Positions 27,071 to 39,833 are shown, numbered from the stretch's first letter. The stretch is DNA of 64,000 bases from an uncultured Streptomyces sp. (GCF_947488945.1 NZ_CANLBS010000004.1:434001-498000), one strand, 5' to 3'. The notes: a model not told the origin generated them from the sequence alone. A program made the numbers and translations.

Positions 27071-28672
27071 TCACCCCCGGCGCAGCATCCGGGAGGCCCC
27101 GGCGGCGACCGTCGTGGCCAGTATCCACCCCACCAGCACCAGGCCGGCCGCGGCCCACTGCCAGCCGCCCTCCATCCGCCAGTAGCCGTCCTGGCCGAGG
27201 TTGATCACCGGCACCAGCAGATCCAGCGAGTAGAGCGCCGGATTCCACTCCGGCGCCTCCGCCCGCTTCAGCGGCGGCGGCGCGTGCCCCGCGAAGGCCA
27301 GGGTGCCCGCCGCCCACAGCACCGCCATCCACAGCGCGGCCCGCCCAGGCCGGTAGCCGTACGCCACCGTCCAGTCCTGGAGGAACCCCCAGAACTTCGT
27401 CGCCGGCGGCAGCGTCTCCCGGCGCCTGCGCTGCTTGGCCAGCAGCACCTCCCGCGCGTCCGCGTCCTCCCCGCTGGCCCGCAGCACCGCGGCCAGCCGC
27501 TCGTACGGCTCGGGCACGTACTCCGGGGTCGCCGCCAGCAGCCACTCCAGCCGCCAGGACAGCGGGAAGTGGCCGTAGGGCACCAGGTTCTCGTAGACGA
27601 ACCCGCCCATCGCCAGACCGCCGGGGCCCGGCCAGCTGTCCCACACGTCGATCAGCGTCACCACCTTGGCGCCGTTCAGCACCACCCGGCCCTCCTCGGG
27701 CCGTTCCGCGTTGAACCGCAGCTCCGGCGTGGCGATCCGGCGCAGCGACAGCTCCTCGTGCGGCTCCAGCAGGAACCGCGCATGGTGCAGGTCCACCGCG
27801 TCGCCGAACCGCCCGTCGTCCAGCCGGACCCCGCCCTTCGCCTCGAAGACCTGCGACACCGTGTCCCGGGAGGGGGTCGGGCCGTGCACGATGCCGTACG
27901 GGGGAGTGGTGCCCTGGTTGCCCGTGTCGAGGCTGACCCACGCCTCCGTCAGGTACAGCGACCGCTCCACCGAGAGCTGCGGGGCGTTCAGCGCCCGCCG
28001 GTCCTCCGCCGCCCGCAGCCGGCTGCCGCGCAGACTCAGCGAGCCGCCGACGGTCGCCCCGCTCAGACTCACCTCGCCGTACGTCTCGATCATCTCCGCC
28101 TGCAGGTCCTGCGCCACCGTCAGCCCGTCGGCCGCCAGCGCCCGCCCCCGCAGGTCGCACCCCACGCTGAGCTGGTTGAGCAGCAGGTCGGTGCCGATCT
28201 GCGCGTCCGTGAGCCGGATGCCCCGGTCGACCCGGCACCGCGGCAGATGCAGGTCCCCCTCGGTGTGCAGCCGGGCCGCCTCCAGCCGGGGCATCGCGCA
28301 GCCCACCAGCCGCAGCGTCGTGAAGCGGCACTCCGGGAGCACCACCTCCTGCTCGAAGCGGCACCCGGTCAGCTCGACGTACGGCGCCACCCGGCCGCCC
28401 GCCAGGTCCAGCTTCCCGGTGATCCGCACCCCCCGGAGCTTCAGCGCCGCCACCCGCCCCGGCCGGGCCGGCGGCCCGCTCAGCAGCAGCCGCGCCACCG
28501 TCCGCGCCCCGACGCTGCGCTCCGGGCCCCAGGGGTTCGGAGCGAACGGATCGTCGCGCTCCGGATCGTGGGTCCGCAGGTCGAAGGTGGTGCCGTTGCG
28601 GAAGGACTGCCACATGCCGAGCTCCGCGGCGCTCAGCCCGTCCGGGATCGCGCCCTCGTCCGGTTCCGTCAC
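27071..28672 (-). CDS. Membrane protein with beta-helix-like repeats (often annotated membrane-associated oxidoreductase)
   Basis: A 533-residue protein. Residues about 60-350 contain short repeats of the type G-x-L-x-L-x-x-A/C with alternating hydrophobics (LRGVRITGKLDLAGG, VELTGCRFEQEVVLPECRF), predicted to form a pentapeptide- or bactofilin-like beta-helix. A helical segment follows, then three or four C-terminal membrane helices (AALWMAVLWAAGTLAFAG, AAAGLVLVGWILATTVAAG). No dinucleotide-binding motif is visible, so the oxidoreductase label used for relatives is doubtful. The GTG at 28672 has GGGAGG five bases upstream. It is divergent from hisD. Confidence 0.72.
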   Translation of the reverse strand: MTEPDEGAIPDGLSAAELGMWQSFRNGTTFDLRTHDPERDDPFAPNPWGPERSVGARTVARLLLSGPPARPGRVAALKLRGVRITGKLDLAGGRVAPYVELTGCRFEQEVVLPECRFTTLRLVGCAMPRLEAARLHTEGDLHLPRCRVDRGIRLTDAQIGTDLLLNQLSVGCDLRGRALAADGLTVAQDLQAEMIETYGEVSLSGATVGGSLSLRGSRLRAAEDRRALNAPQLSVERSLYLTEAWVSLDTGNQGTTPPYGIVHGPTPSRDTVSQVFEAKGGVRLDDGRFGDAVDLHHARFLLEPHEELSLRRIATPELRFNAERPEEGRVVLNGAKVVTLIDVWDSWPGPGGLAMGGFVYENLVPYGHFPLSWRLEWLLAATPEYVPEPYERLAAVLRASGEDADAREVLLAKQRRRRETLPPATKFWGFLQDWTVAYGYRPGRAALWMAVLWAAGTLAFAGHAPPPLKRAEAPEWNPALYSLDLLVPVINLGQDGYWRMEGGWQWAAAGLVLVGWILATTVAAGASRMLRRG

Positions 28673-28773
28673 TGACGCCTCCCTGTGCACACCCCGTACA
28701 CCGGTTGTGCCCACTGCGTGACTGCCTGAACGTTCATCCGGGCACCGGTCCGTCCGCGGGCGCTTACGGCGGA

Positions 28774-31916
<3,143 letters not shown>

Positions 31917-31920
<4 letters not shown>

Positions 31921-32084
31921 CCGGCCTCAACACGATCCTGATCGTCCTCGGCCTCTTCCTGGCCGGGGGTGTCTACTCCTTCGCGAAGCAGGGGATGCCC
32001 AAGGGCGTCGTCGTGCTCCTCGGGATCGGCGCCGTGATGTGCCTGCTGGCCGGCGTGCTGCGGATCCAGGGACTGTGGGACTGA
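31917..32084 (+). CDS. 55-residue membrane protein inside the his operon
   Basis: A small protein with two hydrophobic segments (LIVLGLFLAGGVYSF and VVVLLGIGAVMCLLAGVLR) separated by KQGMPKG. Its GTG overlaps the hisB stop (GTGA), so translation is coupled to histidine enzymes. hisH follows 33 bp later. I do not recognise a function; it could anchor enzymes or be a regulatory microprotein. Confidence 0.72.
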
Positions 32085-32117
32085 CGCCGCGAACCCTGCG
32101 GCATGGAGGAACGAGCT

Positions 32118-32759
32118 GTGAGCGACAAGAAGAAGGTCGTCGTCTTCGACTACGGCTTCGGGAACGTCCGGTCCGCCGAGCGGGCGCTGGCCCGGGTCGG
32201 GGCGGACGTCGAGATCACGCGTGACTACGACCGGGCGATGAACGCCGAAGGACTTCTGGTCCCCGGCGTCGGAGCCTTCTCCGCCTGCATGACCGGCCTG
32301 CGCGCCGCCCGCGGCGACTGGATCGTCGGCCGCAGGCTCTCCGGCGGCCGACCGGTCATGGGCATCTGCGTCGGGATGCAGATCCTGTTCGAGCGCGGCA
32401 TCGAGCACGGCGTGGAGACGGAGGGCCTCGACGAGTGGCCCGGCACCGTCGGCCCGCTCAAGGCCGACGTCGTCCCGCACATGGGCTGGAACACCGTCGA
32501 GGCCCCCGAGGACTCCCGGCTGTTCGCCGGACTCGACCCCGAGGCCCGGTTCTACTTCGTGCACTCGTACGCGGCGCACGACTGGACCCTCGAAGTCACC
32601 AACGCCAAGATCCGTGCCCCCAAGGTCACCTGGGCCACGCACGGCGAACGGTTCGTGGCCGCCGTGGAGAACGGCGCGCTGTGGGCCACCCAGTTCCACC
32701 CCGAGAAGTCCGGCGACGCCGGCGCAGAGCTGCTGACCAACTGGATCGAGACGCTGTAA
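32118..32759 (+). CDS. hisH: Imidazole glycerol phosphate synthase, glutaminase subunit
   Basis: Releases ammonia from glutamine and channels it to HisF. A 213-residue class I amidotransferase with the triad Cys84 (GICVGMQ), His194 and Glu196 (QFHPEKS). GTG 32118 is chosen: the GGAGG at 32104-32108 gives ideal eight-base spacing, which shows that the ATG at 32103 overlaps the ribosome-binding site and is not the start. Its stop and the priA start share a base (TAATG). Confidence 0.96.
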   Translation: MSDKKKVVVFDYGFGNVRSAERALARVGADVEITRDYDRAMNAEGLLVPGVGAFSACMTGLRAARGDWIVGRRLSGGRPVMGICVGMQILFERGIEHGVETEGLDEWPGTVGPLKADVVPHMGWNTVEAPEDSRLFAGLDPEARFYFVHSYAAHDWTLEVTNAKIRAPKVTWATHGERFVAAVENGALWATQFHPEKSGDAGAELLTNWIETL

Positions 32760-33484
32760 TGCCGAAGCTTGAACTCCTTCCCGCCGTCGACGTCCGGGAC
32801 GGGCAGGCCGTCCGCCTCGTGCACGGCGAGTCCGGCTCCGAGACCTCCTACGGCTCCCCGCTGGAAGCCGCCCTCGCCTGGCAGCGGTCCGGCGCCGAGT
32901 GGCTGCACCTGGTCGACCTGGACGCCGCCTTCGGCACCGGCGACAACCGCACGCTGATCGCCGAGGTCGCCGGCGCCATGGACATCAAGGTCGAGCTGTC
33001 CGGCGGCATCCGCGACGACGCCTCGCTCGCCGCCGCCCTCGCCACCGGCTGCCGCCGCGTCAACCTCGGCACCGCAGCCCTGGAGACCCCGGAGTGGGTC
33101 GCCAAGGTCATCGCCGAGCACGGCGACAAGATCGCGGTCGGCCTCGACGTCCGCGGCACCACGCTGCGCGGCCGCGGCTGGACCCGCGACGGCGGCGACC
33201 TCTACGAGACGCTCGCCCGCCTCGACTCCGAGGGCTGCGCCCGCTACGTCGTCACCGACATCGCCAAGGACGGCACCCTCCAGGGCCCCAACCTGGAGCT
33301 GCTGAAGAACGTCTGCGCCGCCACCGACAAGCCCGTCGTCGCCTCCGGCGGCGTCTCCTCGCTGGACGACCTGCGGGCCATCGCCTCGCTCGTCCCGGCC
33401 GGCGTCGAGGGCGCGATCGTCGGAAAGGCCCTGTACGCCGAGGCGTTCACCCTGGAAGAGGCCCTCAAGGCGGTCGCGGAATGA
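32759..33484 (+). CDS. priA: Phosphoribosyl isomerase A (HisA/TrpF dual function)
   Basis: A 241-residue (beta/alpha)8-barrel isomerase. In Streptomyces and mycobacteria PriA acts on both ProFAR (histidine) and phosphoribosyl-anthranilate (tryptophan). Asp11 (PAVDVRDG), Arg19 and Asp130 (GLDVRG) match the residues known for PriA catalysis. The window contains trpE, trpC, trpB and trpA but no trpF, consistent with the dual role. The frame meets hisH at TAATG and overlaps the Rid gene by 4 bp. Confidence 0.95.
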   Translation: MPKLELLPAVDVRDGQAVRLVHGESGSETSYGSPLEAALAWQRSGAEWLHLVDLDAAFGTGDNRTLIAEVAGAMDIKVELSGGIRDDASLAAALATGCRRVNLGTAALETPEWVAKVIAEHGDKIAVGLDVRGTTLRGRGWTRDGGDLYETLARLDSEGCARYVVTDIAKDGTLQGPNLELLKNVCAATDKPVVASGGVSSLDDLRAIASLVPAGVEGAIVGKALYAEAFTLEEALKAVAE

Positions 33485-33993
33485 CGGACTCCGCACCCGA
33501 CGCGCCCTTCGGCGGCGCCTCCCCGGATGCCTCCGTGGGCGACGGATACGTCCCCGCCGACACCGCCGGCGCCCCCGCCGGCGCGCCCGTCACCTCCGTC
33601 GGCGGTGTCCGCCGCGTGCAGACCGGCGCCCCCTGGGAGGACCGGTTCGGCTACGCCCGCGCCGTCGAACTCCCCGGCGGCCTGGTCCTGGTGGCCGGCT
33701 GCACCTCCGTCGTGGACGGCGCGATCGTCGCGGGCAGTCCGTACGAACAGACCCGCAACGCCTTCGGCGCGGCGTTCGACGGGCTCGGCCGGCTCGGCCT
33801 CGGCCGCGAGGACGTCGTCCGCACCCGGATGTACGTCACGCACGCCCGCGACGTGGAGGACGTGGGCCGCGCCCACCGGGAACTCTTCGACGACGTGCGC
33901 CCGGTGGCGACCATGGTCATCGTCTCCGGCCTCGTCGACCCCAGCCTGGTCGTCGAGGTAGAGGTCGAGGCGTACCGCGGAGGCGACCGATGA
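33481..33993 (+). CDS. Rid (YjgF/UK114) family protein lacking the catalytic Arg
   Basis: A 170-residue protein with an N-terminal low-complexity extension of about 45 residues and a Rid fold ([39 protein letters not shown]). True RidA enzymes carry an Arg in the PARSC segment that deaminates enamine/imine intermediates; here the aligned segment reads RPVATMVIV, so the Arg is absent and imine deaminase activity is uncertain. It lies between priA and hisF with 4-bp overlaps on both sides, which points to a role tied to histidine-pathway intermediates. Confidence 0.85.
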   Translation: MTDSAPDAPFGGASPDASVGDGYVPADTAGAPAGAPVTSVGGVRRVQTGAPWEDRFGYARAVELPGGLVLVAGCTSVVDGAIVAGSPYEQTRNAFGAAFDGLGRLGLGREDVVRTRMYVTHARDVEDVGRAHRELFDDVRPVATMVIVSGLVDPSLVVEVEVEAYRGGDR

Positions 33994-34745
33994 GCCTCGC
34001 CGTACGGGTGATCCCCTGCCTGGACGTGGACAACGGCCGCGTCGTCAAGGGCGTCAACTTCCAGAACCTGCGCGACGCGGGCGACCCCGTCGAGATGGCG
34101 AAGCTGTACGACGCCGAGGGCGCCGACGAGCTGACCTTCCTCGACATCACCGCCTCCAGCGGCGACCGGGAGACCACCTACGACGTAGTGCGGCGCACCG
34201 CCGAACAGGTCTTCATCCCGCTGACCGTCGGCGGCGGGGTGCGCACCCCCGAGGACGTGGACAAGCTGCTGCGGGCGGGCGCCGACAAGGTGGGCGTCAA
34301 CACCGCGGCGATCGCCCGCCCGGAGTTGATACGGGAGATCGCGGAGCGGTTCGGCAGCCAGGTGCTGGTCCTCTCGGTGGACGCGCGCCGCACCCCTCAG
34401 GGCACCTTCGAGGTGACCACCCACGGCGGGCGCCGGGGCACCGGCATCGACGCCGTCGAGTGGGCGCACCGCGCGGCCGGGCTCGGCGCGGGCGAGATCC
34501 TGCTCAACTCGATGGACGCGGACGGCACCAAGGACGGCTACGACACGGAGATGATCACGGCGGTGCGCCGCCACGTGTCGGTGCCCGTCATCGCCTCCGG
34601 CGGCGCCGGCCGACTGGCGGACTTCGCCCCGGCCGTCGACGCGGGTGCCGACGCGGTGCTGGCCGCGTCCGTCTTCCACTTCGGTGACCTGCGGATCTCC
34701 GAGGTCAAGGGCGCTCTGCGGGAGACCGGGCACCCGGTCCGCTGA
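33990..34745 (+). CDS. hisF: Imidazole glycerol phosphate synthase, cyclase subunit
   Basis: Uses ammonia from HisH to form imidazole glycerol phosphate and AICAR. A 251-residue (beta/alpha)8 barrel with [15 protein letters not shown] (catalytic Asp12), [15 protein letters not shown] and [11 protein letters not shown] (second catalytic Asp). ATG overlaps the preceding gene by 4 bp. It is the last gene of the operon; only a weak hairpin follows (34765-34781). Confidence 0.97.
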   Translation: MSLAVRVIPCLDVDNGRVVKGVNFQNLRDAGDPVEMAKLYDAEGADELTFLDITASSGDRETTYDVVRRTAEQVFIPLTVGGGVRTPEDVDKLLRAGADKVGVNTAAIARPELIREIAERFGSQVLVLSVDARRTPQGTFEVTTHGGRRGTGIDAVEWAHRAAGLGAGEILLNSMDADGTKDGYDTEMITAVRRHVSVPVIASGGAGRLADFAPAVDAGADAVLAASVFHFGDLRISEVKGALRETGHPVR

Positions 34746-34931
34746 GCCGGGCCGGCGCGGGGTCCCGGTCGCGAAGACCGGTGGTATTGCCGATGCGCGG
34801 CCGGGAGGCGCGCCGCCAGAGTGTGGCCATCGCCGGAACGACGGCGACCGCACGCGGCGCACCTCCCGGCCCCCGGACGACGGGCCGGCGGGGTGTGCGG
34901 CGTGGCCCGCTCCCACCGAGAGGATCCCCCC

Positions 34932-35861
34932 GTGCAGACCCTCCTCCCGTCCGGTGACACCTCCCCGCGCCACCGGACCCCGAGCCGCTCCCGCACCATC
35001 AAGGGCATGCTGGTCGCCGCCGCGGCGTCCGCCGCCCTGCTGACCGGACTGGTCCCGGGCGGCGCCCAGGCCGCCGACAACCCGTACCAGCGCGGCCCGG
35101 CGCCGAGCAACTCCTCCATCGAGGCGAGCCGCGGCTCGTACGCCACCTCGCAGACCTCGGTCTCCTCGCTCGGGGTCACCGGCTTCGGCGGCGGCACGAT
35201 CTACTACCCGACCTCCACGGCCGACGGCACCTTCGGCGCGATCGCCATCTCGCCGGGCTTCACCGCCTACGAGTCCAGCATCGCCTGGCTCGGCCCGCGG
35301 CTCGCCTCCCAGGGCTTCGTGGTCTTCACCATCGACACCAACACCACGCTGGACCAGCCCTCCAGCCGCGGCGACCAGCTGCTCGCCGCGCTCGACTACC
35401 TGACCCAGCGCAGCTCGGTCCGCACCCGCGTCGACGCCTCCCGGCTCGGCGTGATGGGCCACTCGATGGGCGGCGGCGGCACCCTGGAGGCCGCGAAGGA
35501 CCGCACCTCGCTGAAGGCGGCCATCCCGCTGACCGGCTGGAACACCGACACCACCTGGCCCGAGGTGCGCACGCCCACCCTGGTGATCGGCGCCGACGGC
35601 GACACCATCGCCCCGGTCCTGACCCACTCCAAGCCGTTCTACAACAACCTGCCCAGCACCCTGGACAAGGCGTACCTGGAGCTGCGCGGCGCCACGCACT
35701 TCACCCCGAACACGTCGAACACCACGATCGCGAAGTACTCCATCTCGTGGCTGAAGCGGTTCATCGACAACGACACCCGCTACGAGCAGTTCCTCTGCCC
35801 GATCCCCGCGGCGAGCCTGACGATCGCCGAGTACCGGGGAACCTGCCCGCACGGCTCCTGA
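34932..35861 (+). CDS. Secreted cutinase/PET-hydrolase-like polyester hydrolase
   Basis: A 309-residue secreted alpha/beta hydrolase closely resembling Streptomyces exfoliatus lipase and Thermobifida cutinases. A signal peptide ends near [14 protein letters not shown]. The mature part has the conserved fingerprint FGGGTIYYP, the oxyanion Phe110 ([15 protein letters not shown]), nucleophile Ser178 in GHSMGGGG, Asp224 ([10 protein letters not shown]), His256 (GATHFTPN) and a C-terminal Cys289/Cys305 pair for a disulfide. Trp203 falls near the position of the flexible Trp of PET hydrolases. GTG 34932 has AGAGGA eight bases upstream. Natural substrates are probably cutin, polyesters or lipids; PET activity is not shown by sequence alone. 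Confidence 0.9.
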   Translation: MQTLLPSGDTSPRHRTPSRSRTIKGMLVAAAASAALLTGLVPGGAQAADNPYQRGPAPSNSSIEASRGSYATSQTSVSSLGVTGFGGGTIYYPTSTADGTFGAIAISPGFTAYESSIAWLGPRLASQGFVVFTIDTNTTLDQPSSRGDQLLAALDYLTQRSSVRTRVDASRLGVMGHSMGGGGTLEAAKDRTSLKAAIPLTGWNTDTTWPEVRTPTLVIGADGDTIAPVLTHSKPFYNNLPSTLDKAYLELRGATHFTPNTSNTTIAKYSISWLKRFIDNDTRYEQFLCPIPAASLTIAEYRGTCPHGS

Positions 35862-35867
35862 CGGGGG

Positions 35868-35911
35868 GAGAGGGGGCCGGACCGCGCACCACGGCGGTCC
35901 GGCCCCCTCTC
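35868..35911. terminator. Bidirectional terminator, 18-bp perfect stem
   Basis: Bases 35868-35885 pair with 35894-35911 around an 8-base loop, between the converging polyester-hydrolase (+) and alpha/beta-hydrolase (-) genes. Confidence 0.82.
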
Positions 35912-35957
35912 GCGTGCGTGCGCCCCCGGGCCGCCCGCGGCCCCCTTCCGGGCGTGG

Positions 35958-36731
35958 TCACCCCCGGCCGAGGAACTCCGTGATCGCGGCGGCGAAGCGC
36001 GGGTCGCGCACGGCGCCCAGGTGGTCGCCGGAGACCACGGTGACCTCCGCGTCCGGGAGCGCCGAGGCCAGCACCTCGGGGCGGACCGCCAGCGGGTCGT
36101 CCTCGCCGGCCAGTACGAGCGCCGGGACGGTGATCCGGTCCAGCGGCATCGGGCCGCGGAACATCGCCCGGATCTGGGCGGCCAGGGCCAGCCGGTCCGC
36201 ACCCGACGCCTCGGCCAGTACCCGGAATCCGCGGGCCTGTTCGGGGACCTCGTCCAGGTCGTCGGCGGTCAGTGCCGCCGACACCAGCTCCGGCGGCATC
36301 CGGCGGGTGTCCAGCCCGCCGACCTCCACCACGCCCGCCCCGACGCCGCCCGCCACCAGACGGGTGATGCGCGTGTCGCCGGCCGCAGCCAGCAGCGTCA
36401 CGATCGCGCCCATCGAGTAGCCCGCGACGTGCATCTCGGACGCGCCCACGTGGTCGATGAACCGGCGCACGTCCTCGGCCATGAGGACCTCGCCGTACCG
36501 CTCCTCGTCGTGCGGTTTGTCCGACGCCCCGTGGCCGCGCGCGTCGGTCGCGTACACCGTGCGCCCGGCCGCCACCAGGGCCTCCACGACGCCCGGCGCC
36601 TCCCAGTTCAGCAGGGCGCTCGCGGAGAAGCCGTGCAGCAGCAGGACGGGCGGCAGCGCCGGGTCCGGGGTGCGGGACCAGGAGTGGTAGCGCAGCGTCA
36701 GACCGTCGGGGGCGGTGAATTCATGTGTCAT
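35958..36731 (-). CDS. Alpha/beta-fold hydrolase
   Basis: A 257-residue cytoplasmic hydrolase with oxyanion motif LLHGFSAS, the DARGHGASDKP loop, nucleophile Ser in GYSMGA, acid in LAGEDDPLA and His in SGDHLGAV. No signal peptide is seen. ATG at 36731. Divergent from the LuxR-type regulator gene, which may control it. Substrate unknown. Confidence 0.88.
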   Translation of the reverse strand: MTHEFTAPDGLTLRYHSWSRTPDPALPPVLLLHGFSASALLNWEAPGVVEALVAAGRTVYATDARGHGASDKPHDEERYGEVLMAEDVRRFIDHVGASEMHVAGYSMGAIVTLLAAAGDTRITRLVAGGVGAGVVEVGGLDTRRMPPELVSAALTADDLDEVPEQARGFRVLAEASGADRLALAAQIRAMFRGPMPLDRITVPALVLAGEDDPLAVRPEVLASALPDAEVTVVSGDHLGAVRDPRFAAAITEFLGRG

Positions 36732-36855
36732 ACCGTGAACCTAGGGCCCGAGGTGCGGAGGTCCCCGAGGGCTGTGCGGCCGCACAGCCGACGGCCCGTC
36801 ACCCTGGGAGCCCGCACCGCGCCCGGCCCCACGCGGGGAAGGGGCGGACGCGCAC

Positions 36856-36880
36856 CTTCCGCGAGCTGTTTACGCGGAAG
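36856..36880 (+). promoter_or_regulatory. 8-bp perfect inverted repeat abutting the LuxR-regulator promoter
   Basis: CTTCCGCG (36856-36863) and CGCGGAAG (36873-36880), 9-base spacer. It touches TAACGT (36881-36886), a -10-like hexamer six bases before GTG 36893, suggesting a leaderless transcript blocked or activated by a dimeric regulator. Confidence 0.55.
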
Positions 36881-36892
36881 TAACGTGCCCGT

Positions 36893-39778
36893 GTGACTCC
36901 ATCGACGACCGTGCACAGTCCGCTCCGGCTGTACGGCCGCAGCGGTGAACTCGCCATCCTGGAAACCCTGTTGGAGCGTCTGGCGCAGGGTGACGGCGGT
37001 GCGCTGGTGCTGTCCGGGCCCCCCGGTCTCGGCCGCAGCGCACTGCTGGAACAGGCCGCCGCCGCGCACCGCGCCCGCTGTGGCGGACCCGTGCTCCACG
37101 CGACCGCCGCCCCGGCCGAACAGTGCCTGCCCCGCAGCGGCCTGCACGCCCTGCTCTGCTCCGCCCCCGCCCCGCTCGCGCTGCCCGCCGACCGGGTGCT
37201 GCGCACCGGCCTCTCCCGGGACGGGCTGCTGGCCCTGCTGCGCGAGGCGGGCGCCGAAAGGCCGGTCCTGGTCTGCGTGGACGACGCGCACGCCTGGGAC
37301 CCCGAATCACGCGCCGCCCTCGGCTTCGCCGCCCGCCGGCTCGGCGCGGGCGCCCGGGTGGCCGTGCTGATCGCCGCGATCGACGAGACCGCCTTCGCCG
37401 GGCTGCCCGCGCTCCGGCTCGGCCCCCTCGACGACGAGGCCGCGGCCGCCCTGCTGGAGCGCCTCACCGGCCGGGTCACCGACCTCGACCCGGTGGTCCG
37501 GGGCGAACTGCTGCGGGAGGCCGCGGGCAACCCCCGGATGCTCGCCGGCCTCGTGGGCCGGCTCACCGCCGACCAGCTGGCCGGCCGCGCCGTGCTGCCG
37601 TTCCCGCTGCCCGGCGGCGAGGCCGTGCTGGACGCCCACGCCGCCGCGCTCGACGGACTCCCGCAGGACACCCGGACGCTCCTGCTGCTCGCCGCCGCCG
37701 CCCAGGAACACGAACCCGAGGGCGCCGGCGCGGACGCCGGACTGCTGCTGCGCGCCGGCAACCGGGCCGCACTCCCCTCCGCCCTCCTGGACCGCGCCCT
37801 CTTCGGCCCCACCGGCATCCCCGGCGTCCTCGAACGCACCGGCAGCCGCGTCCACTTCAGCCACCCGCTGCTGCGCCGCGCCGTCCTGCGGCACGCCCCG
37901 CCCGCCCACCGCAGGGCCGCCCACGAACTGCTCGCCACCCTGCTCGGCGGAACCGGCGCGCCCCCGCTGCCGGCGCTCGTCCAGCGGGCCTGCGCCGCCG
38001 CGGCCCCGGACGCCCTGCTCGCCGCCGCCCTGGAACGCGCCGCCGCTGCCGCGGGCCCGCGCGGCGAGAGGTCCGCGGCGCTCACCAGGGCCGCGACGCT
38101 CTCCTGCGAAGGCCCGTTGCGGGCCGCCCGGTTCGCCGCCGCCGCCGACCAGGCCCGGCTGGCCGGCGACACCGGCCGGGCCCGCGCGCTGCTGGCCCGG
38201 GTCGACACCGTCCGGCCGCACCCGTCCGTCACCGGCGCCGGCCCCTGGACGTACGCCCCCCCGGTGATGCTGCCGGTGAGCGCCGCCGACCGCACGGACT
38301 CCGAGCCGCTCGGCATCCCGGGGCCCGTCCCCGTCGGCGGTCCGCTGCCCGCCGACGCCCTGGTGCCGTACGTGCGCGGGATGCTGGCGCTGCACGACGG
38401 GCCGGTGGCCGACGCCCGCGAGACGCTGCTCGCGGCCGCCGTCCCGCTCGCCGCCCACCATCCCCGGCTGGCCGTCGACGCGCTGCTCGCCGCCGCCGGG
38501 GCCGCCTGGGCGGCGGGCGACGCCGTCGCCTACCTCGACGCCCTGCACCGCCTCACCGGCCCCGCCACCGACCGCTCGGTGTCCCGCTACGCCTCCGGCG
38601 TGTGTGCGCTGCTCGGCGGGCACATCGCCGAGGGACAGGCGCTGCTGCGCCGCTGCCTCGACGACATCGGCCGCACCGAGGACCCCGAGGCCCTGCTGCG
38701 CACCGGGGTCTCGGCGCTGGTCCTCGGCGACATCGAGGCCGCCTGCCGGGCGGGCGCCCGCGCGCTGGCCGCCGTACGGACCAGCGGGCCCCAGGTGCTG
38801 CTGCCGCACGCCCTGGAGCAGCTGGCCTACGCCGAACTCCGGGCCGGCCGGCACGCGCGGGCCCGCGCCCACGCCCTGGAGGGACTGCACGCGGCCCGCC
38901 GCACCGGCCAGTCCAACGCCTCCACCCATCTGCACGCCGTGCTCGCCCTCACCGCCTCCGTCGAAGGCCCCGCCGAGGCCTGCGCCGCCCACGCGGACGC
39001 CGCTCTCGCCGGGGCCGGACCGCACGGACTCGTCCAGGCCGCGACCCTCGCCACCTGGGCCGTCGCCCGCGCCGACCTCGCGGCCGGCCGGGCCGGCGAG
39101 GCCGCCACCCGGCTCGCCCCGCTGGTCAGCACCGGTCCCCGGCACGCCCACTTCGCGATCCGCATGCTCGTGCTGCCGTGCTTCGTCGAGGCCGCCGTCC
39201 TCGGCGGCTACGCGCAGGAGTGGGCGGTCGAGCTCGAAGCGGCGCTCGACGAGTTCGCGCTCTGGACCGCCTGCACCACCGACCCGCACGCACCGGCCCA
39301 GCTCGCCCGCTGCCAGGCGCTGCTGGCGCCCCCGCAGGAGGCCGCCGCCCGGTACGAGGAAGCCCTCGCCCACCACGACCGGGCCGGCGGCGACTTCGAG
39401 CGCGCCCGCACCCAACTGCTCTACGGCCAGTGGCTCCGCCGCCGCCGGCGCACCCGCGAGGCCCGTGGCCCGCTGCGGGACGCCCTGGTCGTCTTCGAGG
39501 GCTGTTCGGCGCGTGCCTGGGCGGACCGGGCGAGCGGCGAACTGCGCGCGGCGGGCGAGTCGGTGGACGCGCCGGAGGCCCCCGGATGCCGCCCGTTGTC
39601 GGGCCTGACCCCGCAGCAGCAGCGGATCGCCCGGTGCGTGGCCGAGGGCGCCACCAATCGCGAGGTGGCGCTGCGGCTCTCGCTCAGTCCGCGTACCGTG
39701 GACCACCATCTGCGCAACGTCTTCGCGGCGTTGGGCGTCCGCTCCCGCACCGAACTGGCCCGGTTGATGGGCCGGTAG
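36893..39778 (+). CDS. Large ATP-binding LuxR-family (LAL) regulator
   Basis: A 961-residue regulator with an N-terminal STAND-type ATPase (residues 15-350), a long helical middle region and a C-terminal LuxR helix-turn-helix (about 905-961: LTPQQQRIARCVAEGATNRE, then SLSPRTVDHHLRNVFAALGV). Walker A reads GPPGLGRSAL, with Arg48 where Lys is expected; Walker B is VLVCVDDAHAWD (Asp130/131). Such regulators often control secondary metabolism or catabolism. It probably starts at GTG 36893 without a ribosome-binding site. Confidence 0.9.
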   Translation: MTPSTTVHSPLRLYGRSGELAILETLLERLAQGDGGALVLSGPPGLGRSALLEQAAAAHRARCGGPVLHATAAPAEQCLPRSGLHALLCSAPAPLALPADRVLRTGLSRDGLLALLREAGAERPVLVCVDDAHAWDPESRAALGFAARRLGAGARVAVLIAAIDETAFAGLPALRLGPLDDEAAAALLERLTGRVTDLDPVVRGELLREAAGNPRMLAGLVGRLTADQLAGRAVLPFPLPGGEAVLDAHAAALDGLPQDTRTLLLLAAAAQEHEPEGAGADAGLLLRAGNRAALPSALLDRALFGPTGIPGVLERTGSRVHFSHPLLRRAVLRHAPPAHRRAAHELLATLLGGTGAPPLPALVQRACAAAAPDALLAAALERAAAAAGPRGERSAALTRAATLSCEGPLRAARFAAAADQARLAGDTGRARALLARVDTVRPHPSVTGAGPWTYAPPVMLPVSAADRTDSEPLGIPGPVPVGGPLPADALVPYVRGMLALHDGPVADARETLLAAAVPLAAHHPRLAVDALLAAAGAAWAAGDAVAYLDALHRLTGPATDRSVSRYASGVCALLGGHIAEGQALLRRCLDDIGRTEDPEALLRTGVSALVLGDIEAACRAGARALAAVRTSGPQVLLPHALEQLAYAELRAGRHARARAHALEGLHAARRTGQSNASTHLHAVLALTASVEGPAEACAAHADAALAGAGPHGLVQAATLATWAVARADLAAGRAGEAATRLAPLVSTGPRHAHFAIRMLVLPCFVEAAVLGGYAQEWAVELEAALDEFALWTACTTDPHAPAQLARCQALLAPPQEAAARYEEALAHHDRAGGDFERARTQLLYGQWLRRRRRTREARGPLRDALVVFEGCSARAWADRASGELRAAGESVDAPEAPGCRPLSGLTPQQQRIARCVAEGATNREVALRLSLSPRTVDHHLRNVFAALGVRSRTELARLMGR

Positions 39779-39833
39779 CGGAGCCGGCAGGGCCCGGCGG
39801 CGCGTTCCCGCAGTTCACGGGGGAGCCGGGCCG

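Noticed and set aside
34765-34781. Terminator after hisF
   Set aside because: Only a 6-bp stem (CCGGTC/GACCGG); too weak to call.
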